64,000 bases of DNA from Carposina sasakii (lineage: Eukaryota > Arthropoda > Insecta > Lepidoptera > Carposinidae), in assembly GCA_014607495.2 (NCBI GenBank), contig CP053162.1:930001-994000 (forward strand). The letters run 5' to 3'. The first letter of the stretch is position 1; each line of letters opens with the position of its first letter. Below, piece after piece: positions 42,137-57,100 of this stretch. The position numbers were made by a program, and so were the translations under genes. The notes under the pieces were generated by a model that was given only the letters and a program-made list of their open reading frames with translations, had not been told where the DNA came from and made no database searches.

Positions 42137-45100
42137 ATGGATGAAATAGAATATAAATTAAATACTAACAACAGTGTTTTAGTAGTCAATGCAATAGAGA
42201 AATTAATATCGACCATAAAATCAAAGTACAAACCTGGCGAGCGGCAAAAGTTTGTTTTGGATAATGAAGAACTGAAATTCTTGAGAGGAAAATGCTTGTC
42301 GAAGGAACCCGTAGTGAGCCTTGCTGCGTGTCAGGGTCTCCTAGCTTTAGTTGAACAAGGAGTGCTGGAAATAGGACATACAATGTCTACAGTTGTTACC
42401 CTACTTCCAAGTACACAGTAAGTATTTTATGTAGCAAAATATTTGATACTTCAACCGCTTGAACCAGCTTGAACTATAGCTATGGTTTTTTAAAAAAAAT
42501 TTCTTGTGTATAAACTTGCAAGTTTCATTTAAATATGTTTTCTAATTTTTATGTTAAAGAATAACATAGGTAGGAACATCTAAACAACAAAATATGACAC
42601 ACACAAACTCGTATTTAAAATATCATTAGAATCATCATATTTTTTTGTTGTCCTCAAATATCTGTCCCGTTATTTAACCTTTTACCAATTAATATTAATT
42701 GTTCTGTAAATATAAATTACATATTAATGTAATAACCATAGAACTAATTGGAATAAATAGCTTTATTATTATATTATTATAAATATAAATTACCATTTAA
42801 CCCAAGTTACATGTCCCCTTTTGTACATATTTGTACAAATTTATTAAATTCAACAATCTTAAACTGTAGGTAGTCTTAATTATTATTGTTATGTAATTTG
42901 TGTTAAAGCTCCTTTTTGTTAATAATTTTAATTGTTATGTTTCTATTTCTCACCTTGTGTATGTCTTATCCTGGTGGAGGGATTTTTATTTGTTTTCTAC
43001 TTTATTTTTATAAATTCTCTGGAACTCATTGCAGAGCTCTTTGTCGGCAAGTAGTTATAATCATTTTTTTTTACCGCACTATGTCTTGTTTAACCCTGAC
43101 GTTTATATTTTAAAAAGTATAAGTTAGTTACGATCATAATAATTTACAGGCTTTGCTTGAGGGTATAAGCATAATTGAAGTGTCCTGATAAAACTATTTT
43201 ACATTACTTAAGTTATCTCCTATTAAAATGTTAATAATGCTTAGTTATGATTTTTGTTTTAGCAACTATTCAGCAATAACCTCTACAATATCAGGGCTGC
43301 TTATCCTGGACTTGAAGTCCCGCCTGGTGCCGGGTCAGCCATACCGGTGTCCGTTCTCGCTGCAGTCTCCGCAGCACCCTCTCATCACGGTGCTGGAGCA
43401 CTGCAAGGATGCAGAGGATGATGTGCTGATACAGATGCAGGCTCTTTGCACTAACCCTAATTATATGTGAGTTAAGTTGGCATAGAGCTGGATTAAAAGA
43501 TTTTATACATACATACATATAATCACGCCTTTATCCCTTACGGGGTAGGCAGAGCTCCAAGGGCCGATAGGACCACATGGTGCCACTTCTGACCAATTTT
43601 GAGGGTATTGTTGAGATGTACAAGTTCGGTTAGTAGTGACAGGTGGTCAGCCCATCGCCTACAAAACATCAAGACCCTCTTGTCCCTCTACTGACTTGTA
43701 CAGTATGGCTGGGAAGAGAAGCAGCTGTAGTATTATACATTTTTTTTTCACTCACAGAGTTATAGTTGGTTTATTTTTGGCTTTTTGACTCATTTGATAT
43801 CTTGAATATGACTGCAGTAGATGTGATTTAGTACAAAATAATATAGTTTTAAAAAACTAGGTTAAGAGATATTTATTTATTTTGAGTCTTCTTTCTGGAA
43901 ATAATAATTTTCTCCTGTTAAATTGAGTTCAAGAGTGTATAAATGTGCTCACTGTTTTACTTGAAAATAGGAGAAAACAGCACAAATTGCCAGACCATTG
44001 GGTCTGGGTTTGAAGCCTGATAGGTATCAACATTGATATAATAAATCGGGAGACACGGCAGTGCCCCCGCCAAGTCGAGCGCGAAGCAAACACTGCCGTA
44101 CCATCCTTTACTGGAACCATTTCGCCGCATTTTCTGGCCCCTATTTGAGAACCTCTGGATAAGACCAGAACGCAGAAATTTTCGTCATCCAGTAAGCTAT
44201 AATCACATACTTAAAATCCAAAATTTCAAGTCTGTAGGTCATTTAGTTCCGAAGTTAAGCGAAAGCAAAGTTTCGCATTTATGACAGACACTCACTCACT
44301 CACTCATCATCATCATCATCATCAGCCTATTACAGTCCACTGTTGGACGTAGGCCTCGCCCCGGGGCACGCCACAAGACTGCCATGAGGGGGTATTTACC
44401 CATAGTCACCACGCTGGGCAGGCGGGTTGGTGACCGCAGTTTGTATTTTGGACTATGTTGTCAACACGGGAGGCGCTGCTAACGGCCAAGTCACACAATA
44501 TTAACTATGATAATCGCAAAGGCTTAACGGCACGAAGTAAGGAACAAGTTTTCTATGGACTTGCTTTTTTGCATGTATTTTGTGTGAATATTTAAATATC
44601 TATATCTAGTGTTAGTACTTATATTCTATTAGAGATTTTGTGTTTTTTATTAAGTTAGCGACAAACGGACAATCCCTATTGTCGACTATCGTCCTCAAAA
44701 CACAGTGAGAGCTACCTCGCATTCGGTGCAGTAAGGTAGACGCTTTCTTACGCATAATGGCACCAAAGCTGCATATGGCTGAGGTGCTACAACGTGGCAA
44801 CCCTAACAGTCTCCACTAACGACGCCGCGATTCCGTCCGCGTGGAACTACAGAAAAAAAACGAAATGTCGAAATTATTAAAAACATTTTCCGGGATAAAA
44901 AGTAGCCTATATGTTAAGTGGGACCTGTCACAATATATTCCTGAAAACTGCATCGAAATCAGTTCAGCCGTTTCTGAGATTAGCGTACACAAACGCACAG
45001 ACAAACAGACAAAAAATCCAAAAATCGTCATTTTGGGCTCTATTGCGTTGATAAAGGTCTTATATCATATTTTTTCTCACATATCTTCGATGTACACACA

Positions 45101-48100
45101 GCAATCCGTTACATTTTTATCATGATTTTCCCCCCACCAGTGTGTCATCAAACAGCCTAGAGCTCTTACGGCCGGTGTTCCTCTGGCTAACTTGTCACCC
45201 GAGCCGCGCCGGCGACGCCCGAGCGTGGCGCATGCTGCTCGCGCTGGCACCCTCCACGGCGCAGGCGGGGATGCTGCTGACGTGTCTTAGTTGCCAACAG
45301 GTGAGTTAGATGATGAGGACATAGACATACAAAAGTCACCGACATAGCCCAACGGTCTAACAAGCTAAAGTGGCAATGGGCGGCACATAGCTTGAAGGAC
45401 CAATGGATTCGAAAGATATTAAAAAGAAGGTCAAAACAAATAAACTGCACCTGGAGTTTCTATCTAGACGCGGTAGCGTGTCAAGCCAAGTTCAAGCTAG
45501 CAGAACTGGCAAGTAGCGCCGTGTGTAATATTACACGAACCATTTGGAGCCATTTTTACCAACTTATAATTCAAAATAATATCATCACTTTATCCAGATC
45601 CGTAAGCGGTCAATGTTTAGTTCGTGCGTCGCAGCGTACACTACGGTGATGGAGGCAGCACTGTCCACGCCGCAGCCCGAGCTGGTGACAGCTTTGCTGC
45701 CGATGTTGGCCAGAATCTCCAACGAGATTGTCAAGTGCGGGTGAGTTTGATTTAGGTTAGTTATAGTCCTGTGTTCAGAGCCGGATTTAGAGGTCCGGAG
45801 GCCTCGGGGCAACAAAGGAGCGGGAGGCCCTTGCCCCAAATTATTTAATTAATTTGAATACAGAATAATATACCCTTCTCGGGTATAGCTAAGAAATTTT
45901 CTTGAAAAATCCGTACATGAAATAAATTCAGTGGTACAGGCCCGTTACTGGTATCGAACTCACGCCTCCCGACTGAAAGGCGCACGTCTTAACCATTGGG
46001 CTATCACCGCATTATATTGATTGTGGTGGCCAAAAGCCCCCCTATATGACAGCAGCCTTGTGGCGTGCCCTGGTCAAGGCCTACGTCCAGCAGTGGACTG
46101 CAATAGTTATGTGTGTTAGTGGCGACCCTCGTGCGGTATACGCGCTGATAACCCGCGGGTTGTCGCTGAGCGCGCGGCGGGCGGCGGGCGGCGCGCTGCT
46201 CGCACTCCTCGCTGAGAATCTACCGTATAGCCCGGCTGCCTATTTACAGGAGCTGTTTGACTTGGGTTAGTTATTTGTTTTTTTTATACATCTACATTTC
46301 AGTTACTGTTCAAATTAATTTGCAAATAAATAAGCATACATACATATAATCACGCCTTTATCCCTTACGGGGTAGGCAGAGCACCAAGGGCCGATAGAAC
46401 CACATGGTGCCACTTCTGACCAATTTTGAGGGTATAGTTGAGATGTACAAGTTCGGTTAGTAGTGACAGGTGGTCAGCCCATCACCTACAAAACACCAAG
46501 ACCCTCTTGTCCCTCTACTAACTTAAATAAGCATACTTATCTATAAAGTGCGCCAGAAGTAGGGTTATGTTTTTCAAGTGTATGTATGTATTTATTTTTA
46601 TTTAGCACGCTTTAGAGCCTAAATGGCTTGTCGCATTTGAGCTTTAGAGGCATCATTAGAGATCTTATGAGAGTGACACTCACTGGGTGGGTTATTGCAG
46701 TGTATGTAGCTATAAGATTATAGCTACGTAAATATAGCACTATAAATACGGAGTGAAATGAAACGAACACTCGAGTCGAGATCCAGATGGGAAACTGATT
46801 TTATTACTTATTAATTAGTGTGCGTTGCATTCTGACTTAATCTAGATATTAAAGTGCACCTACATGTATATTGTTTTTTTTTTAAATATATATTTAGTGG
46901 TTATTTTCACTTCCAGGTTTAACTATCATAAACAAATGTGAATACCCATCAACATCTTTGAGCACATTTGTCGCACTATCTCTACAGTGGCTCCATCTAC
47001 CCTCCTATCTCACTACATACGCGCTCAAATCCGCCTCCAAAATACTAGACATCTACCAAAATACAAGCCACGACACCACGGCTTACACGTCACATTTGAA
47101 AGCCAATAAGACCTTCTATACCCTACTACAAACAGACATACATCTATCTATAGTATTCAGGTTGTATCAAACTTGGGAGAAGATACAAAATGAACCAGAG
47201 AGAATAAAAACGTGGCTCGAAGACATAGACAAGATAGACCGGAAGTTGAAATTGGAGTTGGCGCCATTTTTAATTGGCTTATTCATGGATAATAGAAAGG
47301 AAGTTTGGTACGATAATGTAAAGTTGTTGGTTTTGAATATTTTGGTGGGTTTGGTGAATGAAATTAAAGAGGAGAAAGATGATAGAGTGTCGGTTATGTT
47401 GTTACCGATTTTGATATATAAAATTAGTAATGATTCTGCGCCTAATGTTAAGATGGAATGCTTGAAGGCACTGCCACTGATGGCGAAGGTTAAAGTGAGT
47501 ATTATTTAACTAGGTAGCTAGGGTTTATTATTACAACTAGCTTTTCACAAGCTTTCAAGTAAATAAAAATATATATATACGAGTATATACAGGATGATTT
47601 TTAGTCGTCAACGTTCCCGAAAACTATGGCATCTCCTCATCATCACGATCATTTTTCTCCATGGAAGCATACCTGGGAAGTGTCTGGTTTCCAAAATATT
47701 AGGGTCCAAAGTTGAGTAAATAGACTGCGTTTTTCTGCATAAATGCACATTGACGCGCGTAGCAAGATTTTTTCACGAGAAATATTTATTATCTGTCCAT
47801 GAAAAAACTAGCATAAACACTGGACACTATAAATTCCATCCGAACAAGTAATTGATTTTTTTTTCAAAAAAATTTACATCGTTTCCCAGCATTTTTTTTG
47901 GCATAAACTTACTTTATTTGATGTATAGAGTACATACCCTTCGTTAAAGTTGGCCACCAAAAAACTTCCTGTATATATATATATATTTTTTTTCCCGTTT
48001 TCTATTTTATAATTAAAACTAGCTTCGTTTGTGTAAACTTTAGAATTCCTGTTTTACCAGTTTCTCTGAATATTTCGCAAAATTCTAGTTTTAGTTTCAC

Positions 48101-51100
48101 TCGCACTTTCCAATGATACTGTTTCCTATAAACAAAAGTCTTTCCGCTTCATCTCCTGCGTATTATTATACTGTGGGGCAAGCACGAACCTCTCAACAGT
48201 CGTAACGCTGTCGTTAAACTGTCAAATATCATAGATTTTATTTGCGAGTCGATAGTGTTACGCCGCGTAAAAAGGTTCGTGCTTAGCCTACTGATAATTC
48301 TCATAATCGCATTTCAGGGAAACGTGCCAGTGATAGTGGCAGTGCTGAACAAATTAAAGGCCAGCAGGGAGGTGCCGTGGTCCTTCCTCATCTCTCTCTA
48401 TACCACGCTAGCAGAGACACAGGTGTGTAATAATAAAACTTTACCTGTCCTGTGCTGATGCGGGGCTTCACTAGAATACCTCAGCTGCATCTCCTTCCGT
48501 GCATGTCGTAAGAGTCGACTAACGAACTCCGGCATCCTCTCAGGCCATGAACTAGCAATTTACATCTGTCCTCGTAATGATAAACGTGGCCGTGGGATCT
48601 CTATTGTGATGTTTCTGCAGTTTTGGAAACACAGCCGTGGGTATGTATATGTCGTCTTCGTCAGCCTATTGCAGTCCACTGCTGGACGTAGGCCTGCCCC
48701 AGTGTACGCCATATAGCTCGTTCTCCCGTTTTCACCATCCAGTCACTACCAGCCGCACTCTTTAAGTCATCGGTCCATCTGTCCGTAGGGCTCCCAACGC
48801 TACGCTTGCCGAGGCGCGGTCTACATTCGAGAACCCGTTTACTCCACCGTCCATTAGTTCTACGACATATGTGGCCGGCCCACTGCCACTTCAGTCTGCT
48901 ACATTTCACTATAAAAAACTGCATTGTCATCTGATGTATACATCCATGCAAAATTTCGGCTCAATCGGAAACCGGGAAGTGGATAGCAATAGCAAAGCCG
49001 AAGTCGCGCGATCGCGATAATCTCGAGTGTGTGTGTGCTTGGGCGAGGTGCGGGGCGCGGTTCGGCTTTGCTATTGCTTTTACGTAATCAGGGGGCGGGA
49101 CAGGTGAAACTAAATAAAAGCTTATAAAAGTATTGTTACGTACTGGGTACGGATGATTCGGAGCTGCCGATTAAAAGGTAGGCGTAGGTGTTAGAACTCT
49201 TTATTAGGTGGAGCAGGTTACAGAATTTACAGCACTAATCACTATAACTCTAAACTATCACTTCCTTCACTATCATCATTTATCGCTGGTATCGCTTCGA
49301 CTCAATTAAGACTGACTCCGTCGGCCGAGATTCGCCGTATTTATACGGCTCGACGTTTGGTCCCGAACATTCGGGAATATACCCGAGCGTAGGGTTGGTA
49401 AAAAAATATCGATATATCAAAATATCGATATATTTTCAGAAAAATATCGATATAAATTAGCGATATTTTTTCCTGCGATATATCAATTTTCGATATTTAT
49501 TTTCAGATATCAAAATCGATATATTTTTAAAGCTCTGCTGTCTGGCGTCTGCTCATGCGTCACATCATGTTTTTGACCAATCCGATTTCTTAAATTTAGA
49601 AAATATGCAGTAGGCTGTATGGGTTTAGTTTCTTTGCTTCAAATACAAACAAAAATTAAAAAATTACACTCTATGACTTGTTTGTCTATGACAATGACAT
49701 TGCTTGTTGGTTTGGTTGGTATCACTGCACTGGACTGACTGCATTTTAGTTTAGAGTTAGAGTGTTGGTACGAACGTTGTTTTGTTGTGTTGTCACGAGT
49801 AAACTAAGCGTAGCTTATTGTTATTTTTTTGTGTGAATTGTATTTATATTAAATGTCATGTCTGCTGTATGGAAGTTAGCGATAATTTTGGAAATTTTTA
49901 TAAATAATTGCAAATTGGGCAAAAAATATCGATATATCGAAATATCGATATTTTTTGGGTGATATATATCGATATATTTGAAAAATATCGATACGATAAA
50001 TATCGATTTTTTTTTCAATTTGCCCATCACTACCCGAGCGACCCATCTACAAAAACCCCGTAGGTGTTATCCGGGCAAGCCTGGAACGTTCTAGGGCGTT
50101 TATTCAACAATTCATATACCAAACACGCTGAGATTACAATGGAACATGCTAGTAAACGATATCGCGTTCTACTCTGCTACTAGCGACATCTAGTGAGTCA
50201 ATAGGTAAACTACCCGATCGTAACAGTATGTATATGTAATTCCCCAGATCCGTTGCTTCCCATACCTGCAAGAGGTATTAGTAGATCAACCAGCACACAG
50301 ACCGAACGACCTGAAGTGGGAAACTGATATCGCGAGAGCTAATGCAGTGTGTCGCATGTGCGAGCTCAGGTATGTACTAAAGTACATAAAATAAATATTC
50401 AAACACCTCACTTCACAATAATATTATAATAATTAATATTCATAATAATATTAATATTCATCATATCGATGTTTGCACCTACCGGGATTCGAATCCAGGA
50501 CCTATGGCGTCGTAGCCGAACATAACCTACCACACCAATCGGCCGTCAAATATACAGTACATGTAAATACGAGGTGTGTTAAAAAAATAAGGTGACTGTA
50601 TTTTTAAGAAAAAATATTTATTTATTTATCAATATTTATGTTGTCCCCTTCAAAGTAATCCCCCTCAGATACAATACACTTATGCCAACGGTTTTTCCAA
50701 TCCTCAAAGCACTTCTCATAAGCACTTTTCGGTATAGCCTTGAGCTCTTCCAGTTATGCAGTCTTTATCTCTTCAATCGTTGCAAATCTCCGTTCTTTCA
50801 TAGGTCTCTTTAGTTTTGGGAACAAGAAAAAGTCACATGGGGCCAAATCCGGTGAATATGGTGGCTGAGGCATGATTGTGGTGTTGTTTTTGGCCAAAAA
50901 ATCTCTCACAAGCAAAGATGAGTGAGCAGGGGCATTTGGTCAAAATTTAGCAATTTCGGAACAAACTTCGCTGACACACGTCTCATGCCCAAAACGTTAG
51001 AAAAAAATTCATGGCACGAGCCAAGCGATATACCAACATCCTCAGCAACTTCTCTGATAGTGATTCGACGATTTTCCAGAACAATTTTCTTCACTGCTTG

Positions 51101-54100
51101 AACGTTTTCATCAGTTGTTGACGTACTTGGGCGTCCAGAGCGAGGCTCGTCATTGGCATCTTCCCGGCCATCTTGGAAGAGTTTGTACCACTTGTAAACA
51201 TTTTTTTTACTCAGAACAGTTTCACCGTATGCCACTGTCAACATTTCAAGTGTTTCGAAAGCACTTTATTTTATTTTTTACACAAAATTTGATGCAAATC
51301 CTTTGATCCATATTTTTCGATAGCAAGAAATCGCCGAGCACGCAAAACACTTATAACCTTTACGCTTCTCACAACCAAACAAAAAATGCTATACACTTGA
51401 AACTTGGTACAGATGTTCGGGAAGAGTGTACCAACATAACAAAACAAAAAAAAAATCGATAATCGAAAGTACGTTGGCCGCGAAATTTGAAAAGTCACCT
51501 TACTTTTTGAACACACCTCGTATGTATGTGTGGGTGCTGAAAAGGGAAGCGCTTACGGCCCCACTAGGTATTGTTTAGCCCATATATATATATATATATA
51601 TATATATTCAAATCATTGTGAGAAACTGTGGTTCTGTCTTGCGTCCGATAGATGGATCTACTACTCACTTTCACGACTCAAGGTGAGGAATAAGATGTCA
51701 TACAGTGCTTATGTCCTACTAACTGTCTCGATGCACCATGAGACTTTCCGCCCCCTGATTACCTAATTTGCAATAGCAAAGCCGAAGCGATGCGATAGCG
51801 AAAATTGTACAATATTCGCCTTGAACTGTCAAAGTTCCTTTGAAATTCATTTAACGTAATACGAATTTGACAAGAAATCAGTGATTTTTGTACAATTTTC
51901 GCCATCGCTTTGCTTTTGCTTAGTTAGGTAATAAGGGGACCTGTACCTCATAATTTCAGTCCTTGACAGTTGATTGTGGTTCTGTCTCGTGTCCGATAGG
52001 TGGCTCTGCTATACTTTCAACGAGAAAAATATACGTGATAGTGAGGAGTATGCGTAGTACATATTTGAAAACTTTGACGACGAAAAATCACCCTTTAGTA
52101 TGAATGAATCGTTGTTCTCAGACCGAGTCGTGGCTTGGAGTTGGTGTCGCTGGTGTCGGCCACGCTCAACCGTTGCACCGACAGCGCCGGCGCACCCGCT
52201 ACCTGTCTAGCTTTGAAGGTGTGTGCTTGATTAGCAAATCGATATCTCAAAATGAGAACTGTCGATTTTGTCGAAAGAGAGGCGTTTCCGGCCCCACACA
52301 CACACACACACACACGCACATGAGTCTTCTCAGGGTTACGAGCCTGAGGGGAAATCCCTGTCCCGGCAATTTTACAAATTTCGTTTACAAATTTGCGGCC
52401 GTATGACCTTGGCTTAGTCACCGAGCCCGCGAAGAAAATATTAAAATGTCCCCACCGGGCCACTAGTTATTATAAAATTATTAATAAAGAAATGAGTAAA
52501 TTCTTCACCCAAATGGGAATCGAACCCATGACCACTGCAAACTATTTATTGTTTGGCTCTTGTGTATATTAATCAGTGTATATCATAATAAAGTATTATT
52601 GCAGGCCTTGCTCCACTTATGGCGTGGCGCGGCAGTGGCGCCGCCTAGCGCGTGGCTCACGCTGGAACCCAAACTCGGCAGAGATGCCAGGCCGCTTGTG
52701 CAAATCAGGTCAGTATGAACATCATTTGTTTAAAAAAACCACCCGAATGATACCTCTCCAATGCAATGATACCCCTCTAGCTCAAATGCGACAGCCCGTT
52801 TAAGCTCTAAATCGTGCCGAAGAAATGTCCATACAAAGAAACATACATTCGAAAACATAACCCTCCTTCTGGCGCAGTCGGGTAATAGTCTCTATATTGA
52901 TCAAGTTTTAGAGAAGATATATTATTTTGTGGGGGTGATAAAAAGCGTTTCCGTCCGGCCCCACCGGGCCACTAGTTATTATTTGGCTCGTGTATACATT
53001 CTAATGTGAGAAACTTTGATATCGCGTTCTAGGATTTGTATTAGACCAGTGGTTCCCAAAGTGTTCCAGGTGGATCCCCAGGTTTCACGTTGGCGTGAAA
53101 AAATGGGGGTTCACAATTAATTTGTATATGGTGTAGGCCTGTAGGGGGTCCACCAAAACCAGTTGACTGGTAAAATTCAAATTCAAATATTAAACCATCC
53201 ATAGTTAGTAAACAATTTTGCAAATAAAAGAAAATTACGATAAAAAGGGGTCTATGAAAAAAAAAAGTCTGGGAATTCCTGTATTGGACTGTTTCGATCA
53301 AGTTTAAAATAACATATATGTTTCTGATAGGCTATTTGACCATAAAACAAATTGGCCCTTATTGATTTTAATCACGTTTTACAGTATTTGTTCCCTTCTA
53401 TCATCGGTGCCGTCGCTCCGGGTGTCGACCCCTGAGTACGTGGAGTTCACAGCCGGCGCCGCACGCAGACTGTGGACGTATGTAGGCGATAGTGAACACG
53501 AGGAGGTACGAGGAGGTACACTGTGTCTGTTAGGGATATCATGCGGTTACGATTTATTCTGTCATATCTCCTTACCTTGTGGCTTGATGGACGCCCGCGC
53601 AGCCCTGCCCTGCCCTTGTGTAGTATCCAGCTAGGTGTAGGGACCAAGGTGTGGTAATAAATATATATATATACAGTATCTTAAGTGTAGAGTTGACCCC
53701 GCGGCAGACTCCGTCCCGTTCTCCGTTTGATATCCTCACAGTAATTCCGTGTGCACTTTCGTCAATCCGAGATAGAACATCACGTTTGCTATCACGCCGT
53801 AAAGGTCCAGTAAGTAAGAGAGCTCCGAACTCAATCTCACTATTTGGTTAGCAATTACCGATAATTGCTCCGTGATCGCCACTACGTGTACTTTCGTATG
53901 CGTCACGGCTTCCGAGACACCATCATACCGTAACGCTGTGGTTTTGTGACTCTGATTTTGAGTGACTGGTAGTCGGGTTGTCGCGATCGCGGCGGACAGA
54001 ACAGTGTCTGTTAAAACTATCATTTTTGTATCTCCCTATTTGAAATGCCCGCTATTTTCTTCCTCGCCGGACGCGGGCCCCGTGTGCTCTGCCCCGTCAC

Positions 54101-57100
54101 GTTAGTGACAGTTGCCCAACCATCGCGGTACCGACCTCGCGTCTCGGCAAGTGAATTTTCGTGTGTTACAAACGGACCTACCCAGTAAGAGTGCTATTAC
54201 CCTAAAAGTGGACTGTAGTGAACTGTGAACATAAACTCTACGATAATTTCCGCGCGGAAGAAGAAAGAAGAGAAAACGCACAAGTAAAACTCTCTTTGAC
54301 GTTACTTCCATTTTCCCTTTGACGCGACGCGATCCACCGCAGCAAATTTTACAATATTCTCTTTAAAATTCAAATTCCTTCGAAATTGCTCTATGAACGA
54401 CAAAATAAAACGTATAATGGTTTTGATCGCCTAAAGACGATATCTAGGACCAAACAATGTAATCATACATACATATAATCACGTCTTTATCCCTTACGGG
54501 GTAGGCAGAGCACCAAGGGCCGATAGAACCACATGGTGCCACTTCTGACCAATTTTGAGGGTATAGTTGAGATGTACATGTTCGGTTAGTAGTGACAGGT
54601 GGTCAGCACATCGCCTACAAAACACCAAGACCCTCTTGTCCCTCTACTGACTTGTACAGTATGCCCGGGAAGAGAAACAGCTGTAGTATTATCGTTTTTT
54701 CTTCACTCCCAGAGCAGCATTATGCCTATTTATAATATTGGTATAATATAGATGTAAATGTTCGGTCACCAACCCATCTGCCCAGCGTGGTGACTATGGG
54801 CAAACAACCCCCTGTGGCAGTAGCCTTGTGGCGTGCTCTGGGGGAGGCCTACGTCCAGCAGTAGACTGCAACAGGCTGAAGAAGAAGAAGAAGATAGCCT
54901 AATTATATTGTCTACGTCATTTTCTAAGGTTATAGAAGCAGCCTGCGACGCGTTATCCAACTATAGGATAGAGGATTACGAGCTGAAACATATACCTGAG
55001 GTAAGCATCAAAATTTTATAATATTTACTTATGATCTCTTTTTGGTATCTATTTGGGTAATAAATTTTCTTGAAGTTTCCTTTTTTTGCACATTAGTGAG
55101 TGAAAATTAAACATAAACAAATAAATAAACCAGCCAGAACTGCACAGCTATTATTGCAATTTGCCTTAGCTACTGCAAGTAATAGCCCTGCCGATTTGAT
55201 AAGACAGGATAGTTTTGTGTACGAGTACGTATTATAATTTAATAAAGTGGATTTTTTTTTAATTAGATATACCGTCGTACGGTAAAGCTACCTAGCTCCT
55301 ACTGCAAGACTCCAGAGGATGCAGCCAGGAACCCTGAAGATGTACTGGATTATGTTCCATGTGAGTACATTATGATGAAATTGAAATCGTTTACAGCCAA
55401 TTTCAATACCTGATCTCGAGAGATTTTTTTCATATTTCAGATTTTCATTTGTTTTCATACATTAAAAGAATAAAAAATTATCGTGATTCTTTCTGATCTC
55501 CAGTATTGAAATTGACACAAACTTATTGTCTATTATAATTTGGCACGGGAACATTTCCTATTGCAGTCGTTGGCGGTCGATTGATGTATTTGTGCCCGAA
55601 AAGTGACGGTAGGCTCACCACTTACCACGTGGGACTTCATAAGCTAACTGGTGAAAAGTGGGTGTGTAATTTGTACACCTCTACCCAACCTCTTTGGGGG
55701 TATAATGTATACAGGGTGATTTTTGGTCGTCAACGTTCCCGAAAACTACGGAATCTCCTCATCATCACGATCATTTTTCTCCATGGAAGCATACCTGGGA
55801 AGTGTCTGGTTTCCAAAATATTAGGGTCCAAAGTTGAGTAAATAGACTGCGTTTTTCGGCATAAATGCACATTGACGCGTGTAGCAAGATTTTTTCACGA
55901 GAAATAATTAATAATTGTCTATGAAAAAACTAGCATAAACACTGGACACTATAAATTTCGCCCGATCAAGTAATAAATTTTTTTTTCAAAAAAATTTATA
56001 TCGTTACTCTGCCATTTTTTTTGCATAAACTTACTATATTTGATGTATAGAGTACGTACCCTTCATTAAGGGTGGCAACGAAAAAACATCCTGTATATGT
56101 AGCGGCGAAAACCCCTCATGACAATGCCTCTATCGAGCCTTGAGGCGTGCTCTGGGACAGGCCTACGTCCAGCAGTGGACTGCAATAGGCTGAGGATAAT
56201 ATCGTATCGAATGTATGTACATGAGAATTAAGCCTAGCATTCGACTGCAAAAGGCTCAAGACGAGGCAAATACCTGTCCCCAGCTTCGGTAATCTGTAAT
56301 GTTTCTTTTAATGAATTCAGGTGAAGTATGGCCCGAACTATACAAGTCAACCCTCCCTTCGGCTCTTTCCGGCGTGGAGCGTCTGTGCGCTCGGCTGTTA
56401 GAGCGAGAGGTCCGAGCGTACCGAGCCGGGGTCTATTCTGTGGAGGGGGGGGAGCCGGCTAGCTACAGTTATCTGCCCGTGACCAGTGTGGCCAGGGGAC
56501 TGATGGAGTGTTATAGGAAGCAGGTCAGTTTGAGCAAGAGATGTATGATTTATTATGATTAAGGGCCAATTTTTCCAAACTTCAGAGAACCTATCTGAAG
56601 AATAAAGTTGATGCTGTTTTTCTCTAACTTTCGATTAGCGCCAGCCCGAAGTAAATTTTAGAATGGAGCGAGATCCAATTATGGCGCCTCTCCTATTTGC
56701 TCCCAATAATATATCATCATCATCATCATTTACAGCCCTGAGAAGTCCACTGTTGGACATAGGCCTCCCCCAACAACCTCCACTCCGACCGGTCGGAAGC
56801 AGCCTGCATTCAACCGACGCCCGCAACCTTGGCCAGGTCATGAGCCATGATAGTTGAGACGTAGTCCCTAATCCGATGTCAGCTTCGTACAAATAGCGGT
56901 TTTCGTAAAAATTTGAAATTCCCGTAAGTCCCCTTGCCGTGGGAATTTCGGGAAATCCGTTTTTAGTCCTTCCTCGCTGTCCTCAATGAATATATACCTA
57001 TATGCCCGATTTCAGCTTCATATGAATAGCGGTTTTCGTAAAAAATATTTAATTCCCGTTGGTCGCCTTCCCGTGGGAATATAGGGAAATTCTTATAGCC

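Noticed and set aside
44841..45125. 94-codon ORF
   Set aside because: It lies wholly inside a degenerate Helitron. Similar chance ORFs occur at 32142 and 62702 in the same family.
52576..52803. ORF over FOCAD exon 10
   Set aside because: It is in a different frame from the one that joins exon 9 and exon 11. It is a shadow.
53362..53634. ORF running past FOCAD exon 11
   Set aside because: The exon ends at the GTACGA donor at 53505 with correct phase for exon 12. The remainder is intron read-through.
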